64,000 nucleotides of DNA from Gammaproteobacteria bacterium (GTDB lineage Bacteria; Pseudomonadota; Gammaproteobacteria; Enterobacterales; Alteromonadaceae): assembly GCA_018825965.1 (NCBI GenBank), contig JAHKAA010000034.1, positions 186,001 through 250,000 on the forward strand, read 5' to 3'. The position numbers and the translations under genes are program-made. The notes beneath the pieces are model-generated. The model was given only the letters and a program-made list of their open reading frames with translations. It did no database searches and had not been told where the DNA came from. Position 1 is the stretch's first letter. Each line of letters starts with the position of its first letter. Positions 46,618 to 56,281 of the stretch are shown here, in pieces.

Positions 46618-46761
46618 ACATTTCACGCATTCCATCAGGTTTTTCCCATTATATTTATTTATCTGTTTGATATTAATACACTTATTTACAAAGCCATTCA
46701 GAGAGCATTAACTTTCATAGCTTTACACTGACTGCGTTTTCTCAACCAAAAGGTAGTAATT

Positions 46762-47535
46762 ATGAAACGTTCTATGCTCGCTTTACTTATCGCTGTAGTC
46801 TCAACCGGTGCAGCAGCGAACAGCTATCAAAATGAATCTTCAGTGGATTATGCCAATGGTGACATCAACGGCGTTGATGTGGATGGATGGCAGCTGAAGC
46901 ACCAGTATTTCTTTAATGCCGTAGATACCTCTGGCAAGTCTCCATTGGCTGAAGCTGCATTTATCAATAAAAATGCCAGCGTCTTTGGTTCGTTATCGCG
47001 TTTGTCATCAGATTCAGACCATCAAAACTCTTGGTCTGTGGGTGGTGAATATATGGATCAAAGCCATAACTTCTACGGCAAATTGGAATGGAGACATTTT
47101 AGTGGCACGGATCAACAAGATGTTGATGGTACTCTGGGTTACTTCATCAGCAATGACTGGTTAGTAGGTGCAATTTTTGAGCACGACAGACCTGAACAAG
47201 GTGGCAGCAGCACTAACTATGGTGTGATGACCAAAAAACTCTGGGATTTAGGCACAGGCGACATGATCAATCTGGAAGCAGAAATTCTGGATTACCGCCA
47301 TGCTTCAACCACCCGTTATGGCGTAGCTGCAGATTATTACTTCGGTAAAAATTTCTCTGCCGGTGTAGGTTACCAGTGGTTATCTGACGGTTTCCTGAGC
47401 GAAAGCGATGACAGCCTGAGCCTGCGCGCGAAATGGTTTGCCTTGCCGAACCTGTCGTTATCAGCAAGCGTAGCCTTTGATGCGCTGGAAACGGGTGATG
47501 ATCTGTATCAGTTGGGCGCAAGCTACCGCTTCTAA
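46762..47535 (+). CDS. Small putative outer-membrane porin
   Basis: A 257-residue exported protein. Signal peptide MKRSMLALLIAVVSTGAAA is followed by alternating beta-strand segments with aromatic girdles (SWSVGGEYMDQSHNFYGKLEWRHF) and a C-terminal YQLGASYRF ending in Phe, the signal for insertion by the BAM complex. About 10-12 strands are possible. No specific solute can be assigned. An AAAGGTAG site precedes the ATG. Confidence 0.8.
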   Translation: MKRSMLALLIAVVSTGAAANSYQNESSVDYANGDINGVDVDGWQLKHQYFFNAVDTSGKSPLAEAAFINKNASVFGSLSRLSSDSDHQNSWSVGGEYMDQSHNFYGKLEWRHFSGTDQQDVDGTLGYFISNDWLVGAIFEHDRPEQGGSSTNYGVMTKKLWDLGTGDMINLEAEILDYRHASTTRYGVAADYYFGKNFSAGVGYQWLSDGFLSESDDSLSLRAKWFALPNLSLSASVAFDALETGDDLYQLGASYRF

Positions 47536-47864
47536 TCTATTGCCCGTCGTATTTGGTGCCGCAGCGTTGTTGGCCGCGCTCGTCGCCCCAGTCACATAGG
47601 ACAACTATGCTCCTGGGGGCTCGCTCGCTTGCCGCCTAGCTGCAACACCAACTACTTAGGGCAATGCCTGTCGTCGTATTTGGCGCCGCAGTATCCGGGC
47701 GGGGATAAACCCCGCCCCTACAGTTTATTGATTTTATTAGAGTTATTGTAGGGGCGACCTTTATGGTCGCCCTTAGTTTTTAATCAATTTTATTGCCTGT
47801 CGTGGTATTTGGCGTCGCAACGCTCTGGCTGGGATAAACCCCGGCCCTATAATTTTTTAGGGTA
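47536..47864. repeat. Intergenic repeat cluster
   Basis: Three copies of TGCCYGTCG...TATTTGGYGYCGCARC start near 47541, 47665 and 47794. They alternate with GC-rich hairpins: GGGCGGGG-ATAAA-CCCCGCCC (47697-47717), GGGCGACC-TTTAT-GGTCGCCC (47752-47772) and an imperfect GGCTGGG-ATAAA-CCCCGGCC (~47827-47846). There is no gene here. Confidence 0.75.
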
Positions 47865-48752
47865 TTAACTTGCGGTCAGTTGCTGCCAGATGGCTTTGGC
47901 CACCGGGCCTAATAACTGATCTTTATGCCGCACTATATGCACTTCGCCCTGAATAAATTTTGGAAACTCCACAGGTTTTAACTGGACCAAAGCACCAGTT
48001 GTTAACTCATCCGTCACCTGATGCCGCGCCACCATGCCCCAGCCCAAATGGGCTAACAGAGCCTGTTTCATACATAAACTGTTGTTCACTTTCACGCGGC
48101 GTGCCGACTGCAGCGGGAGTAATTTTCCGCTGTCAAAATCCAGCGCTTCTGAATTCGCCACCAATTGGGGCAATTCGGCTAACTGAGCCTGATGAGTTAA
48201 AGGTTCAGTCAACTGCTGTAAAAACGCAGGGCTGGCGACACATAAAATATCAAAATGACCAATAGCCACTGATTCAAAATCGCCGAGACTGATAAAGACT
48301 GGATACCAGGGACTGATGGCTAAATCAACCTGCTGATTTTTCAGCTTTTCCAGCGCCTGTAGCCGATAGTCGCAGCTTAATAATAATTCGGTATGTGGAA
48401 ACTGGTGTTGAGCCTGACGAATGGCTGGTAAAAAAGGTGCCAGATCCACAGCTTCGTCAAAAGCCAAAGCTAAACTGGCCTCAGCACCACGGCTTAAATG
48501 CTGTGCTAAAGATTTCAGTTGGGCACTTTGATGCAGAAGTTGTTGAGCTTGTTGATAAAAACGTCGGCCCGCTTCGGTAAATTGCAGGCGATATTGACTG
48601 CGGTCCACTATAGTAAAACCGCATTCCTGTTCGAGTTTTTTCAGCGCCATACTCAAAGCAGGTTGAGTTTTATGCAATTTAATCGCAGCTTGTAGCAGGC
48701 TTTCACTGCCAGCCACAGCATCAAGAATATAGAGCTGAGTTAAGTTCATCAA
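47865..48752 (-). CDS. LysR-family transcriptional regulator
   Basis: A 295-residue LysR regulator. The N-terminal helix-turn-helix reads LYILDAVAGSESLLQAAIKLHKTQPALSMALKKLEQECGF in segments typical of the family, and residues ~90-290 form the effector-binding domain. It diverges from the RND efflux genes across a 111-base gap, so it is the likely regulator of that operon, with an unknown inducer. Confidence 0.92.
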   Translation of the reverse strand: MMNLTQLYILDAVAGSESLLQAAIKLHKTQPALSMALKKLEQECGFTIVDRSQYRLQFTEAGRRFYQQAQQLLHQSAQLKSLAQHLSRGAEASLALAFDEAVDLAPFLPAIRQAQHQFPHTELLLSCDYRLQALEKLKNQQVDLAISPWYPVFISLGDFESVAIGHFDILCVASPAFLQQLTEPLTHQAQLAELPQLVANSEALDFDSGKLLPLQSARRVKVNNSLCMKQALLAHLGWGMVARHQVTDELTTGALVQLKPVEFPKFIQGEVHIVRHKDQLLGPVAKAIWQQLTAS

Positions 48753-48863
48753 TTTTTCTTATATAGAACTGAAGTAAATATAAATTTTAATCTTATTGTG
48801 GCTTTTGTATAGTGCCAGCGCAAATGCAGTGGTGTCGCCAGAACAAAAAAGGGAGAGGTTCAA

Positions 48864-49943
48864 ATGTCCAGACAAAATATGATCTATGCAGTCTTAACTA
48901 CGATGTGGCTTGCGGGCTGTTCTGAGCCTGTGGTCACCGCAGAACAAAGCCTGAGCAGGCCTGTAAAGCTGCATCTGGTGCAGGATGGCCAGCAAAAATT
49001 GATCCGGCAGTTTCCGGCTATAGTTGAACCTACAGAAAACGCCCGTTTAACCTTTCGTGTCAGCGGTAAACTGACTCAATTTTCTATTCGCCCTGGTCAG
49101 GAAGTTCAGAAAGGCGACGTGCTGGCGCGTTTGGATCCAACTGATTTTAAGCTCAGGGTGGAACAGGCCCAGGCAAAATATCAACTCTCTAAGGCTCAGT
49201 TTGACAGAGCCGCCAGCCTGATTGGTCAGAATCTGGTGTCACAAGCCATGTACGATGAAACCAAAGCTCAACTGCAGGTGGCTGACGCCGATTTAAAAAC
49301 AGCCCAAACCAATTTAAGTTACACCGAATTAGTGGCACCTTTTAGCGGCACTGTGTCGCGTTCTTTAGTTGAGAATCATGAAAACGTCGCCGCTCAGCAA
49401 GCTATTCTGGAATTGCAGCTTACAGGTATGGTGGATGTAGTGATCCAGGTGCCAGAGGATGTGATAGCGCTGGTGAGAAAAGATGTCAGTTATCAACCCC
49501 AAGTGGTTTTTGATTCCTACCCCAGTTTAAGTTATCAGGCTGATCTTAAAGAATGGGATACCAGAGCTGACAGCGCGACCAACAGCTTTAAAGTGGTGTT
49601 TAGTATGGCTGCACCAAAAGAATTTAATGTGCTCTCTGGCATGACAGCCAATGTATTGGCGGATATGAGTAAGCTAATGCGCGCTCAGGCGTCTGTGGTT
49701 ATGGTGCCTGCCACAGCTGTATTTGCCGCCAATGATCAGCCTGTGGACGCTGCAGAGCGTTTTGTCTGGGTGTTCAATGAAGGCAAAGTGAATCGTCGTG
49801 CTGTGACAGTGGGGCGTTTAACAGAGCAGGGCATTGAAGTTTTATCAGGTTTAGCCGCAGGGGATCAGGTGGTGACAGCTGGTGTACAGCAACTGACTGA
49901 AAACCAGCAGGTGCGTCCATGGCAACGTGAGCGGGGGCTGTAA
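48864..49943 (+). CDS. RND efflux periplasmic adaptor, lipoprotein
   Basis: A 359-residue membrane-fusion protein linking an RND pump to an outer-membrane channel. The signal peptide ends in the lipobox LAGC (Cys ~19). It shows the lipoyl-like halves (TFRVSGKLTQFSIRPGQEVQKGDVLARLDPTDF and NLSYTELVAPFSGTVS, in segments), a helical hairpin between them, and a C-terminal beta-barrel. Three bases separate it from the permease gene; AGGGAGAGG precedes the ATG. Confidence 0.92.
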   Translation: MSRQNMIYAVLTTMWLAGCSEPVVTAEQSLSRPVKLHLVQDGQQKLIRQFPAIVEPTENARLTFRVSGKLTQFSIRPGQEVQKGDVLARLDPTDFKLRVEQAQAKYQLSKAQFDRAASLIGQNLVSQAMYDETKAQLQVADADLKTAQTNLSYTELVAPFSGTVSRSLVENHENVAAQQAILELQLTGMVDVVIQVPEDVIALVRKDVSYQPQVVFDSYPSLSYQADLKEWDTRADSATNSFKVVFSMAAPKEFNVLSGMTANVLADMSKLMRAQASVVMVPATAVFAANDQPVDAAERFVWVFNEGKVNRRAVTVGRLTEQGIEVLSGLAAGDQVVTAGVQQLTENQQVRPWQRERGL

Positions 49944-49946
49944 ATC

Positions 49947-52900
49947 ATGGATGTTGCTCAGTATTTTATTAAAAACAAAACCTCGTCCTGGTTGGTGACT
50001 GCCATTTTACTGATAGGCGGCGTTATGGCCTATTTCGGCCTGGGCCGGTTGGAAGACCCGCAGTTTACGCTGAAACAGGCGCTGATCATTACCTCTTACC
50101 CTGGCGCTTCACCTTTGCAGGTAGAAGAAGAAGTCAGTTATCCGATTGAAAACGCCATTCAGCAGTTGCCTTATGTGGACCACGTCACCTCTATTTCTAC
50201 CAATGGCACCTCGCAAATTATGGTGGAGATGAAAGGCATTTACCGGGCCACTGAGCTCAAGCAAATCTGGGATGAATTACGCCGTAAGGTGAATGATTTA
50301 AAGCCCCAGTTGCCTCCCGGTGTACAAAGCCCTGTGGTCAATGATGACTTTGGTGATGTGTATGGCATGTTGTATGCCATTACAGGAGATGGTTATTCAG
50401 ACGAGGAAATTCGCGACTATGTCGATTTTTTGCGTCGTGAGCTGGTGCTGGTCGAAGGCGTTGGCAAAGTCTCTGTTAGTGGTCGTCAGCAAGAGCAGGT
50501 AGTGGTGGAGATCTCCCGTTCACGTTTAACTGCTTTAGGTATTCCGCCAACACAAATTGCCAGTTTATTGCAAACTCAAAACGTAGTGTCCAATGCCGGT
50601 GCTTTGCGGGTGGGGCCGGATCGGATCCGTATTCATCCAACGGGTGAGTTTCAGTCGGTGCAGGAGCTGGAACAGCTGATCATCAGTAACCCAGCCGCTA
50701 AAGAGCTGATTTACTTAGGTGATGTGGCCAAAGTATACAAAGATGTGCAGGAAGTGCCGGGCCAGATCATCAAGTTTGATGGTAAAAATACCCTGACGCT
50801 GGGTGTTTCTTTCAGCAAAGGCGTGAACGTGGTTGATATAGGCGCTTTAGTCACTCAGCGTTTAACTGAACTGGATTATGCGCGCCCTGTTGGCATGGAA
50901 ATCAACAGCATTTACAACCAACCTGCTGAAGTAGAAGCCTCAGTGGGTGGTTTTGTATTAAACCTGCTGGAAGCAGTGGTCATTGTGATTGTCGTACTGC
51001 TGATTTTTATGGGACTGCGTAGTGGTGTGCTGATCGGGCTTATTTTGCTGCTGACCGTGCTTGGCACCTTTATTTTTATGCAGCAGATGCAAATTGAGCT
51101 GCAGCGGGTATCGCTTGGCGCCTTAATTATTGCTTTGGGCATGCTGGTGGACAACGCCATTGTCATTACCGAAGGTATTTTAATAGGGATGCAACGACGC
51201 TTAAGCATCAGCCAGTCGGCTTCGGCTATTGTGAAACAAACCAAATGGCCTTTATTAGGCGCCACCATCATCGCCATTACCGCTTTTGCCCCTATTGGTT
51301 TATCCAGTGATGCGACGGGGGAGTTTGCCGGCAGTTTATTTTGGGTTTTGCTGGTGAGTTTATTGTTAAGTTGGCTGACCGCTATCACGCTGACGCCCTT
51401 TTTTGCCAGCCTGTTTTTTAAAGAAGAACTCAAAGCTGAGGCAAATGAGCAGCAGGGCGAAGCTGAACTTTACCGAGGTGTTATTTTTGACGGCTACAGA
51501 GCGGTTTTAACTGCAGTGCTGAAGTACAGACTGTTAAGTTCTGCCCTGATGATTCTGCTGTTAATTTTGTCTGTGCTTGGTTTTAGCAAAGTGAAACAAG
51601 TATTTTTCCCTGCATCTAACACTCCTATTTTTTTGGTGGATTTATGGCAGCCTGCTGGTACTGATATACGACAATCCGATGCGGAAGCTTTAGATATAGC
51701 AAAGTATCTGAAAACTCTGGAAGGGGTGGAAGCTGTGACTTCAACCGCAGGTCGTGGTGCAGATCGTTTTATGCTGACCTATCAGCCTGAACGTTTTTAT
51801 GCAGCTTTTAGCCAACTGATAGTGCGGGTTGAAGACAAAGCGTTTTTTGTTGAGCGAATGAAGGATGTTGAACGTTTTATCACAGAACAGCATCCGGGTT
51901 TGCAATTCAAACTAAAACGGCTGGATGTAGGGCCAGCCACACCAGCCAAGCTGGAAGCCCGTTTTAGTGGCGCTGATCCTGATGTCTTGCGGCAATTGGC
52001 GGAGCAAGCCAAAGCTATTCTGGTGGCAGATGCGGGCACCCGCAATTTACGGGATGACTGGAGCAACAGAGTAAAAGTGATCCGGCCACAGTTTAACGAA
52101 GCTGTAGCGCGCAGAGTGGGGATCAGCAAGCAGGATATTGACGATGTGCTGCTGACTCATGTCAATGGCCGCACTGTCGGCATTTACCGGGATGGTACTC
52201 ATTTATTGCCTATTATCACCAGAGCGCCGGACTCAGAGCGGCAAAGTGTCGATGCATTGGCTGACTTGCAGGTGTATAGCCCAAAACTGAACCGCTATAT
52301 CCCGATCAGCCAGGTGGTCAGCAGCTTTGATCTGGAATGGGAAGATCCACAAATTAAGCGCCGTGACCGTAAACGGACCCTGACTGTGATGGCCGATCAC
52401 AATATTCTCAGTGATGACACTGCCGCTGCTTTGCTCAAAAGAGTGCGGCCAGACATCGAAGCTATAGTGCTGCCACCTGGTTACAGTCTGGAGTGGGGCG
52501 GTGAGCTGGAAGCCCAAAGCAAGGCGCAAAAGGCCCTGTTCAGCTCTTTGCCATTGGGCTATCTGGTGATGTTTGTGATCACCGTCTTGCTGTTTGGTTC
52601 TATGCGGGATTCGCTGGTGATTTGGGCTTGCGTGCCTATGGCACTGATCGGCGTCACACTAGGCTTGCTGGTGGTAAATGTACCTTTTGGCTTTTTAGCC
52701 TTGCTGGGTTTTTTAAGTTTGTCTGGCATGCTGGTGAAAAACGGCATAGTGCTGGTGGACCAAATCAAGCTGGAACTCAGCCAGGGGTTGGCACCTTATC
52801 AGGCTGTTTACGACAGTGCTGTCAGTCGGGTTCGTCCTGTGTCTATGGGCGCTATTACCACTATTCTGGGCATGTTACCTCTGGTCACAGATGACTTCTT

Positions 52901-53018
52901 CGCCAGCATGGCTGTGGTTGTTATGTTTGGCTTAGGTTTTGGTACTATCCTGACCTTACTGTTTCTACCTTTGATGTATTGTTCTATTTATCGGATCCCT
53001 TCAAAAATCCAGCCCTGA
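49947..53018 (+). CDS. RND efflux permease
   Basis: A 1023-residue inner-membrane proton-driven pump of the AcrB fold with 12 helices. GMLVDNAIVITEGI carries a conserved Asp of the proton relay, and LSGMLVKNGIVLVDQIKLE belongs to the second half. The two large periplasmic loops are of usual size. The subfamily is not AcrB proper, and the substrate is unknown. No outer-membrane channel gene follows, so a TolC encoded elsewhere is probably used. Confidence 0.93.
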   Translation: MDVAQYFIKNKTSSWLVTAILLIGGVMAYFGLGRLEDPQFTLKQALIITSYPGASPLQVEEEVSYPIENAIQQLPYVDHVTSISTNGTSQIMVEMKGIYRATELKQIWDELRRKVNDLKPQLPPGVQSPVVNDDFGDVYGMLYAITGDGYSDEEIRDYVDFLRRELVLVEGVGKVSVSGRQQEQVVVEISRSRLTALGIPPTQIASLLQTQNVVSNAGALRVGPDRIRIHPTGEFQSVQELEQLIISNPAAKELIYLGDVAKVYKDVQEVPGQIIKFDGKNTLTLGVSFSKGVNVVDIGALVTQRLTELDYARPVGMEINSIYNQPAEVEASVGGFVLNLLEAVVIVIVVLLIFMGLRSGVLIGLILLLTVLGTFIFMQQMQIELQRVSLGALIIALGMLVDNAIVITEGILIGMQRRLSISQSASAIVKQTKWPLLGATIIAITAFAPIGLSSDATGEFAGSLFWVLLVSLLLSWLTAITLTPFFASLFFKEELKAEANEQQGEAELYRGVIFDGYRAVLTAVLKYRLLSSALMILLLILSVLGFSKVKQVFFPASNTPIFLVDLWQPAGTDIRQSDAEALDIAKYLKTLEGVEAVTSTAGRGADRFMLTYQPERFYAAFSQLIVRVEDKAFFVERMKDVERFITEQHPGLQFKLKRLDVGPATPAKLEARFSGADPDVLRQLAEQAKAILVADAGTRNLRDDWSNRVKVIRPQFNEAVARRVGISKQDIDDVLLTHVNGRTVGIYRDGTHLLPIITRAPDSERQSVDALADLQVYSPKLNRYIPISQVVSSFDLEWEDPQIKRRDRKRTLTVMADHNILSDDTAAALLKRVRPDIEAIVLPPGYSLEWGGELEAQSKAQKALFSSLPLGYLVMFVITVLLFGSMRDSLVIWACVPMALIGVTLGLLVVNVPFGFLALLGFLSLSGMLVKNGIVLVDQIKLELSQGLAPYQAVYDSAVSRVRPVSMGAITTILGMLPLVTDDFFASMAVVVMFGLGFGTILTLLFLPLMYCSIYRIPSKIQP

Positions 53019-53177
53019 ACCTCAGATCAACTGGCATTGTTTATACTGAACAATGCTGGTTGAGCCTGATTTTATCGCCCAGGCCACTTTATCTGGGCGC
53101 AGGTCTGGCATGTGTTGGCGGTTAATGGTAAAAACTGGGTCCATATAATTGAAAGCCCCTATATGGATCTCCTGCTC

Positions 53178-54950
53178 ATGAAAAAACTCGCCCTTAGTCT
53201 GGCGTGCAGCTTTGTCTTTTCTGTTACTGCTGCCGACCATTTACCGCCTTTGCCTGACTGGCAAGGTGCCAGTTTAAGTTTGATCAAACCCAGCCAGCAC
53301 CCCTGGGTGACTCCGGCTGAAGTTTCTGATCTGTCCGAAACACCCGATTACGAAACCACCATCAAATATCTGGAACGTCTGGCAGCAAGCACCTCATTAG
53401 TAAAGCTGGAAGTGATAGGCCAAAGCCCACAGGGCCGGGCTATTTATCTGGTTAAAGCAGGCACAGATCCGGATATGATAGGCCGGGACGATAAACCGCT
53501 GTTATTGGCGCAATCTGGTATACACAGTGGAGAAATTGACGGCAAAGACGCAGGTTTAATGTTGCTGCGTGACATAGTGCATGGCGATAAGGCCGCTTTA
53601 TTAAAAGAAGTAAACCTGCTGTTTATCCCGATTTTTTCTGTGGATGGTCATGAGCGTAGCGGTAAATACAACCGCATGAATCAACGTGGGCCAGAAACCC
53701 AAGGCTGGCGGACCACAGCCCAAAACTTAAATTTAAACCGTGATTATACGAAAGCTGAAGCCCCTGAGATGCAGGCGCTGCTGAAGTTACTGAATCGTTA
53801 TCAGCCGGATTTATATCTGGACTTGCATGTCACAGACGGTGAAGACTACCAGTACGATATCACTTATGGTTTTAACGAACCTTTTGCGGCCATCAGTCCT
53901 AATGCAGCCAGCTGGCTGGCCAGCAGCTTCCGTCCTGCTATGGATCAGGCTTTGAGCGCAGCCGGTCATATTCCGGGCCCTCTGGTGTTTGCCTACGACA
54001 GTACAGACTTCAGCAAAGGTATAACTGGCGCAACCTCCAGCCCGCGTTTTTCCAATGGCTATGGGGATGTGCGGCATATTCCGACAGTACTGGTGGAGAA
54101 CCACAGCTTAAAGCCATATAAGCAGCGGGTGTTAGGCACTTATGTACTGCTGGAGCAGAGTTTGAAACTGCTGCAGCAACAAGGTGCTGTGCTGAAACTG
54201 GCTAAAAAAGCCGATGAAAATGCCCGGCCTCAACGCCAGGTATTGGCGTGGAAAGCCAGCGAAACTCCAGAGGTTATCAGTTTTAAGGGCGTGGAAGCTG
54301 TGCAGAAAAAAGATGCTGTTACAGGCGTAACTTATCAAACCTGGACGGGCAAGCCAGTGCTGTTTGACCAGTTGCCTGTGTACTGGGAAAAAGAAGTTGC
54401 GGCAGAAATTGATGTACCCAAAGCCTACTGGATCCCACCAGAACAGCAAGAAGTGATCGCCAAACTGGCCTTGCATGGCGTGCAGTTTACCAGCTTAAAA
54501 TCGCCAAAAACGGTGCAGTTGCAGCAGTTAACTGCTGTTTCGCATCAGTTTGCCGATAAACCTTTTGAGGGCCGTTTTGGCGTTACCGCTGAATTTAGCC
54601 GCAACTGGCAAAAAATCCGCTTACCTGCAGGTTCAGTCCGTGTCAGCACCGATCAGCCTTTGGGTGCTTTGGCTGTGGCATTACTGGAGCCCACAGCACC
54701 TGATTCGTTATTCAGCTGGGGTTATATGCCTGGCATGTTTGAGCGGACAGAGTACTTTGAAACCTACGCTATAGTGCCCCTGATTGAAACCGCACTGAAG
54801 CAGGATAAAAAACTTAAAGCTGAATTTGAAGAGGCGTTAAAGCAAGATAAAAAGCTGGCAGCAGACTCCAAAGCCAAGCTGCAATGGTTGTATCAGCGTC
54901 TGCCATACTACGATCAAAACTACCTGAAATACCCGATATTGATTGAATAA
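53178..54950 (+). CDS. Secreted M14-family zinc carboxypeptidase
   Basis: A 590-residue exported metallopeptidase. Signal peptide MKKLALSLACSFVFSVTA precedes an M14 domain with the zinc-binding HSGEIDGKD (His and Glu), NLNRDYTKAEAPEM, the third ligand in DLHVTDGEDYQ, and the catalytic Glu in VLVENHSLK. The C-terminal ~250 residues are a family extension of unknown role. ATG 53178 is chosen for the signal peptide; ATG 53163 and 53112 are in frame upstream. Confidence 0.9.
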   Translation: MKKLALSLACSFVFSVTAADHLPPLPDWQGASLSLIKPSQHPWVTPAEVSDLSETPDYETTIKYLERLAASTSLVKLEVIGQSPQGRAIYLVKAGTDPDMIGRDDKPLLLAQSGIHSGEIDGKDAGLMLLRDIVHGDKAALLKEVNLLFIPIFSVDGHERSGKYNRMNQRGPETQGWRTTAQNLNLNRDYTKAEAPEMQALLKLLNRYQPDLYLDLHVTDGEDYQYDITYGFNEPFAAISPNAASWLASSFRPAMDQALSAAGHIPGPLVFAYDSTDFSKGITGATSSPRFSNGYGDVRHIPTVLVENHSLKPYKQRVLGTYVLLEQSLKLLQQQGAVLKLAKKADENARPQRQVLAWKASETPEVISFKGVEAVQKKDAVTGVTYQTWTGKPVLFDQLPVYWEKEVAAEIDVPKAYWIPPEQQEVIAKLALHGVQFTSLKSPKTVQLQQLTAVSHQFADKPFEGRFGVTAEFSRNWQKIRLPAGSVRVSTDQPLGALAVALLEPTAPDSLFSWGYMPGMFERTEYFETYAIVPLIETALKQDKKLKAEFEEALKQDKKLAADSKAKLQWLYQRLPYYDQNYLKYPILIE

Positions 54951-54964
54951 CTGGCTGGTTGACC

Positions 54965-54989
54965 GGGGTCAGAGTATTGACTCTGCCCC
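54965..54989. repeat. GGGGTCAGAGT-type hairpin after the M14 peptidase gene
   Basis: GGGGTCAGAGT, an ATTG loop and ACTCTGCCCC pair with one bulged T. It shares its first 12 bases (GGGGTCAGAGTA) with the element at 46572-46617. Confidence 0.65.
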
Positions 54990-55478
54990 TGGTTTTCCAG
55001 CAGAAAAATTACCATGCCTTCCTTGATCAACGCCTTGATCATTATCTTTACCACCAAAGACTCGCTGAACTGTTAGTGAACTCTCATATAACACTAAATA
55101 AGAAGCCCCCAACGCCATTACATAAAATTTACCGCCTGCTGTGTTAAATCTAATCAGAGGCATTGCCAAAATCAAAACAAAGTACTAACTTGGAACAGGA
55201 ACAAAAAGGCTTGCTGCATGTTAGAACTTAGAATGGTGCCGAAGAGCTGAGAGTATCAGCATAGGAGCTGATTTCTGTCATTGTGCTTTTACCTTTTGTG
55301 GCGCGATTTGAGTGATGCATGTTGATACCCATTAACGTGCATTATTGATGTAGTTTTGTACATGGTTCTACGATTGTTAGGTGGAGTATTTTCAAAAAGA
55401 AATAAAATAGTGTTAGAAAACATCTAGGTTGCAGTGTTTGATTTTTAGTAATGTTTTAATGTGTCAATTTACGGGAGT

Positions 55479-55508
55479 GTAGATTGTCACTGTAGTATAT
55501 CAATCTAC
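55479..55508. promoter_or_regulatory. Dyad upstream of the three-gene island operon
   Basis: GTAGATTG (55479-55486) and CAATCTAC (55501-55508) are exact inverted repeats with a 14-base spacer, 57 bases before the first start codon. It may be an operator; I found no convincing -10/-35 pair around it. Confidence 0.4.
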
Positions 55509-55564
55509 TAGGAATAGATATTTTAACTCAGAACAATTTTCAAAATTCACTTTGTGGAGGACTA

Positions 55565-56281
55565 ATGGATAAAATAACTTTAACTAGTCAGATAGATCTG
55601 ATTTCGCCAAATTACAAAAAGCTGCCGTTCTACAAAAATTTATTCGAAAAACGATATACAAAAGAGCAAACAATGAAGTCTCATCTACAAGACCTGGCGC
55701 GTTCACTAGGTTGCCAAGGGTTGAGAGAGATTCAGATCAGTAAGCTTAAAGACGCCTGCGAAAACGGTTTAATAGAGAAAGAAGATGCAGAAAAACTACT
55801 TGATGTAATTCTAGACGAATTACCTGCGGAAAACAAAAAAAGTCATCTTGATATAAGATTGCAGATGTTTTCTGAATCTGGATATAGCATCGAACAACTA
55901 AAAAAAGTCAAGCCACTTCCAGAGGCTGTTGCGGCTACAAAGATATTTAGAGATATTTTTGAAAAAAGAAATATTTTTGAAATTACAGCTGCTGTAGGAG
56001 CTATAGAAAAATGGTATGTCCCATTGGCAGCAGAACTTGAATCTATTTACTTAGAAATTGGATATAGTAGTTATCAAGTAGCCACATATAGCATACATAA
56101 GGTAGCTGATCAGATTCACTCCGATGTGTGTTTCGGTTTCATCAGTAAGTATGTTGATGAAAGTGAACTTGTAAATATAATTGACGCGGTGGCGGATGGA
56201 TTTAAATCTGTCTTAATTTATGACGAGGCTCGGTTCAAAGCTGCAGAAGGTGAACTATTATTCGGAGATTATTTGGCATGA
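55565..56281 (+). CDS. Haem-oxygenase-fold protein, putative di-iron oxidase (island gene A)
   Basis: A 238-residue, mostly helical protein that I read as a member of the haem-oxygenase-like (TENA/PqqC/di-iron oxidase) superfamily. Support comes from the order and spacing of candidate metal ligands: Glu85 in LDEL, His94 in KKSHLD, Glu148 in GAIEKW, then His178, Asp182 and His185 in SIHKVADQIHSD. The set resembles that of HDO enzymes, but the reaction is unknown. Strong GGAGGA precedes ATG 55565. It overlaps the next gene by 4 bases (ATGA). Codon use is AT-rich, unlike its flanks. Confidence 0.65.
   Translation: MDKITLTSQIDLISPNYKKLPFYKNLFEKRYTKEQTMKSHLQDLARSLGCQGLREIQISKLKDACENGLIEKEDAEKLLDVILDELPAENKKSHLDIRLQMFSESGYSIEQLKKVKPLPEAVAATKIFRDIFEKRNIFEITAAVGAIEKWYVPLAAELESIYLEIGYSSYQVATYSIHKVADQIHSDVCFGFISKYVDESELVNIIDAVADGFKSVLIYDEARFKAAEGELLFGDYLA

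Larger units (their letters stand above)
54951..55564. other. Intergenic left flank of the AT-rich island
   Basis: Starts with a REP-like hairpin; the rest becomes AT-rich and holds no ORF I would support. Base composition shifts at about 55150-55300, the likely left edge of the acquired DNA. Confidence 0.5.

Noticed and set aside
47536..47864. CRISPR array
   Set aside because: The three repeat copies are unevenly spaced and diverged, the spaces contain shared hairpins rather than unique spacers, and no cas gene is present.
54959..55147. 62-residue ORF after the M14 peptidase gene
   Set aside because: It begins inside the REP-like hairpin and has no support beyond being open.
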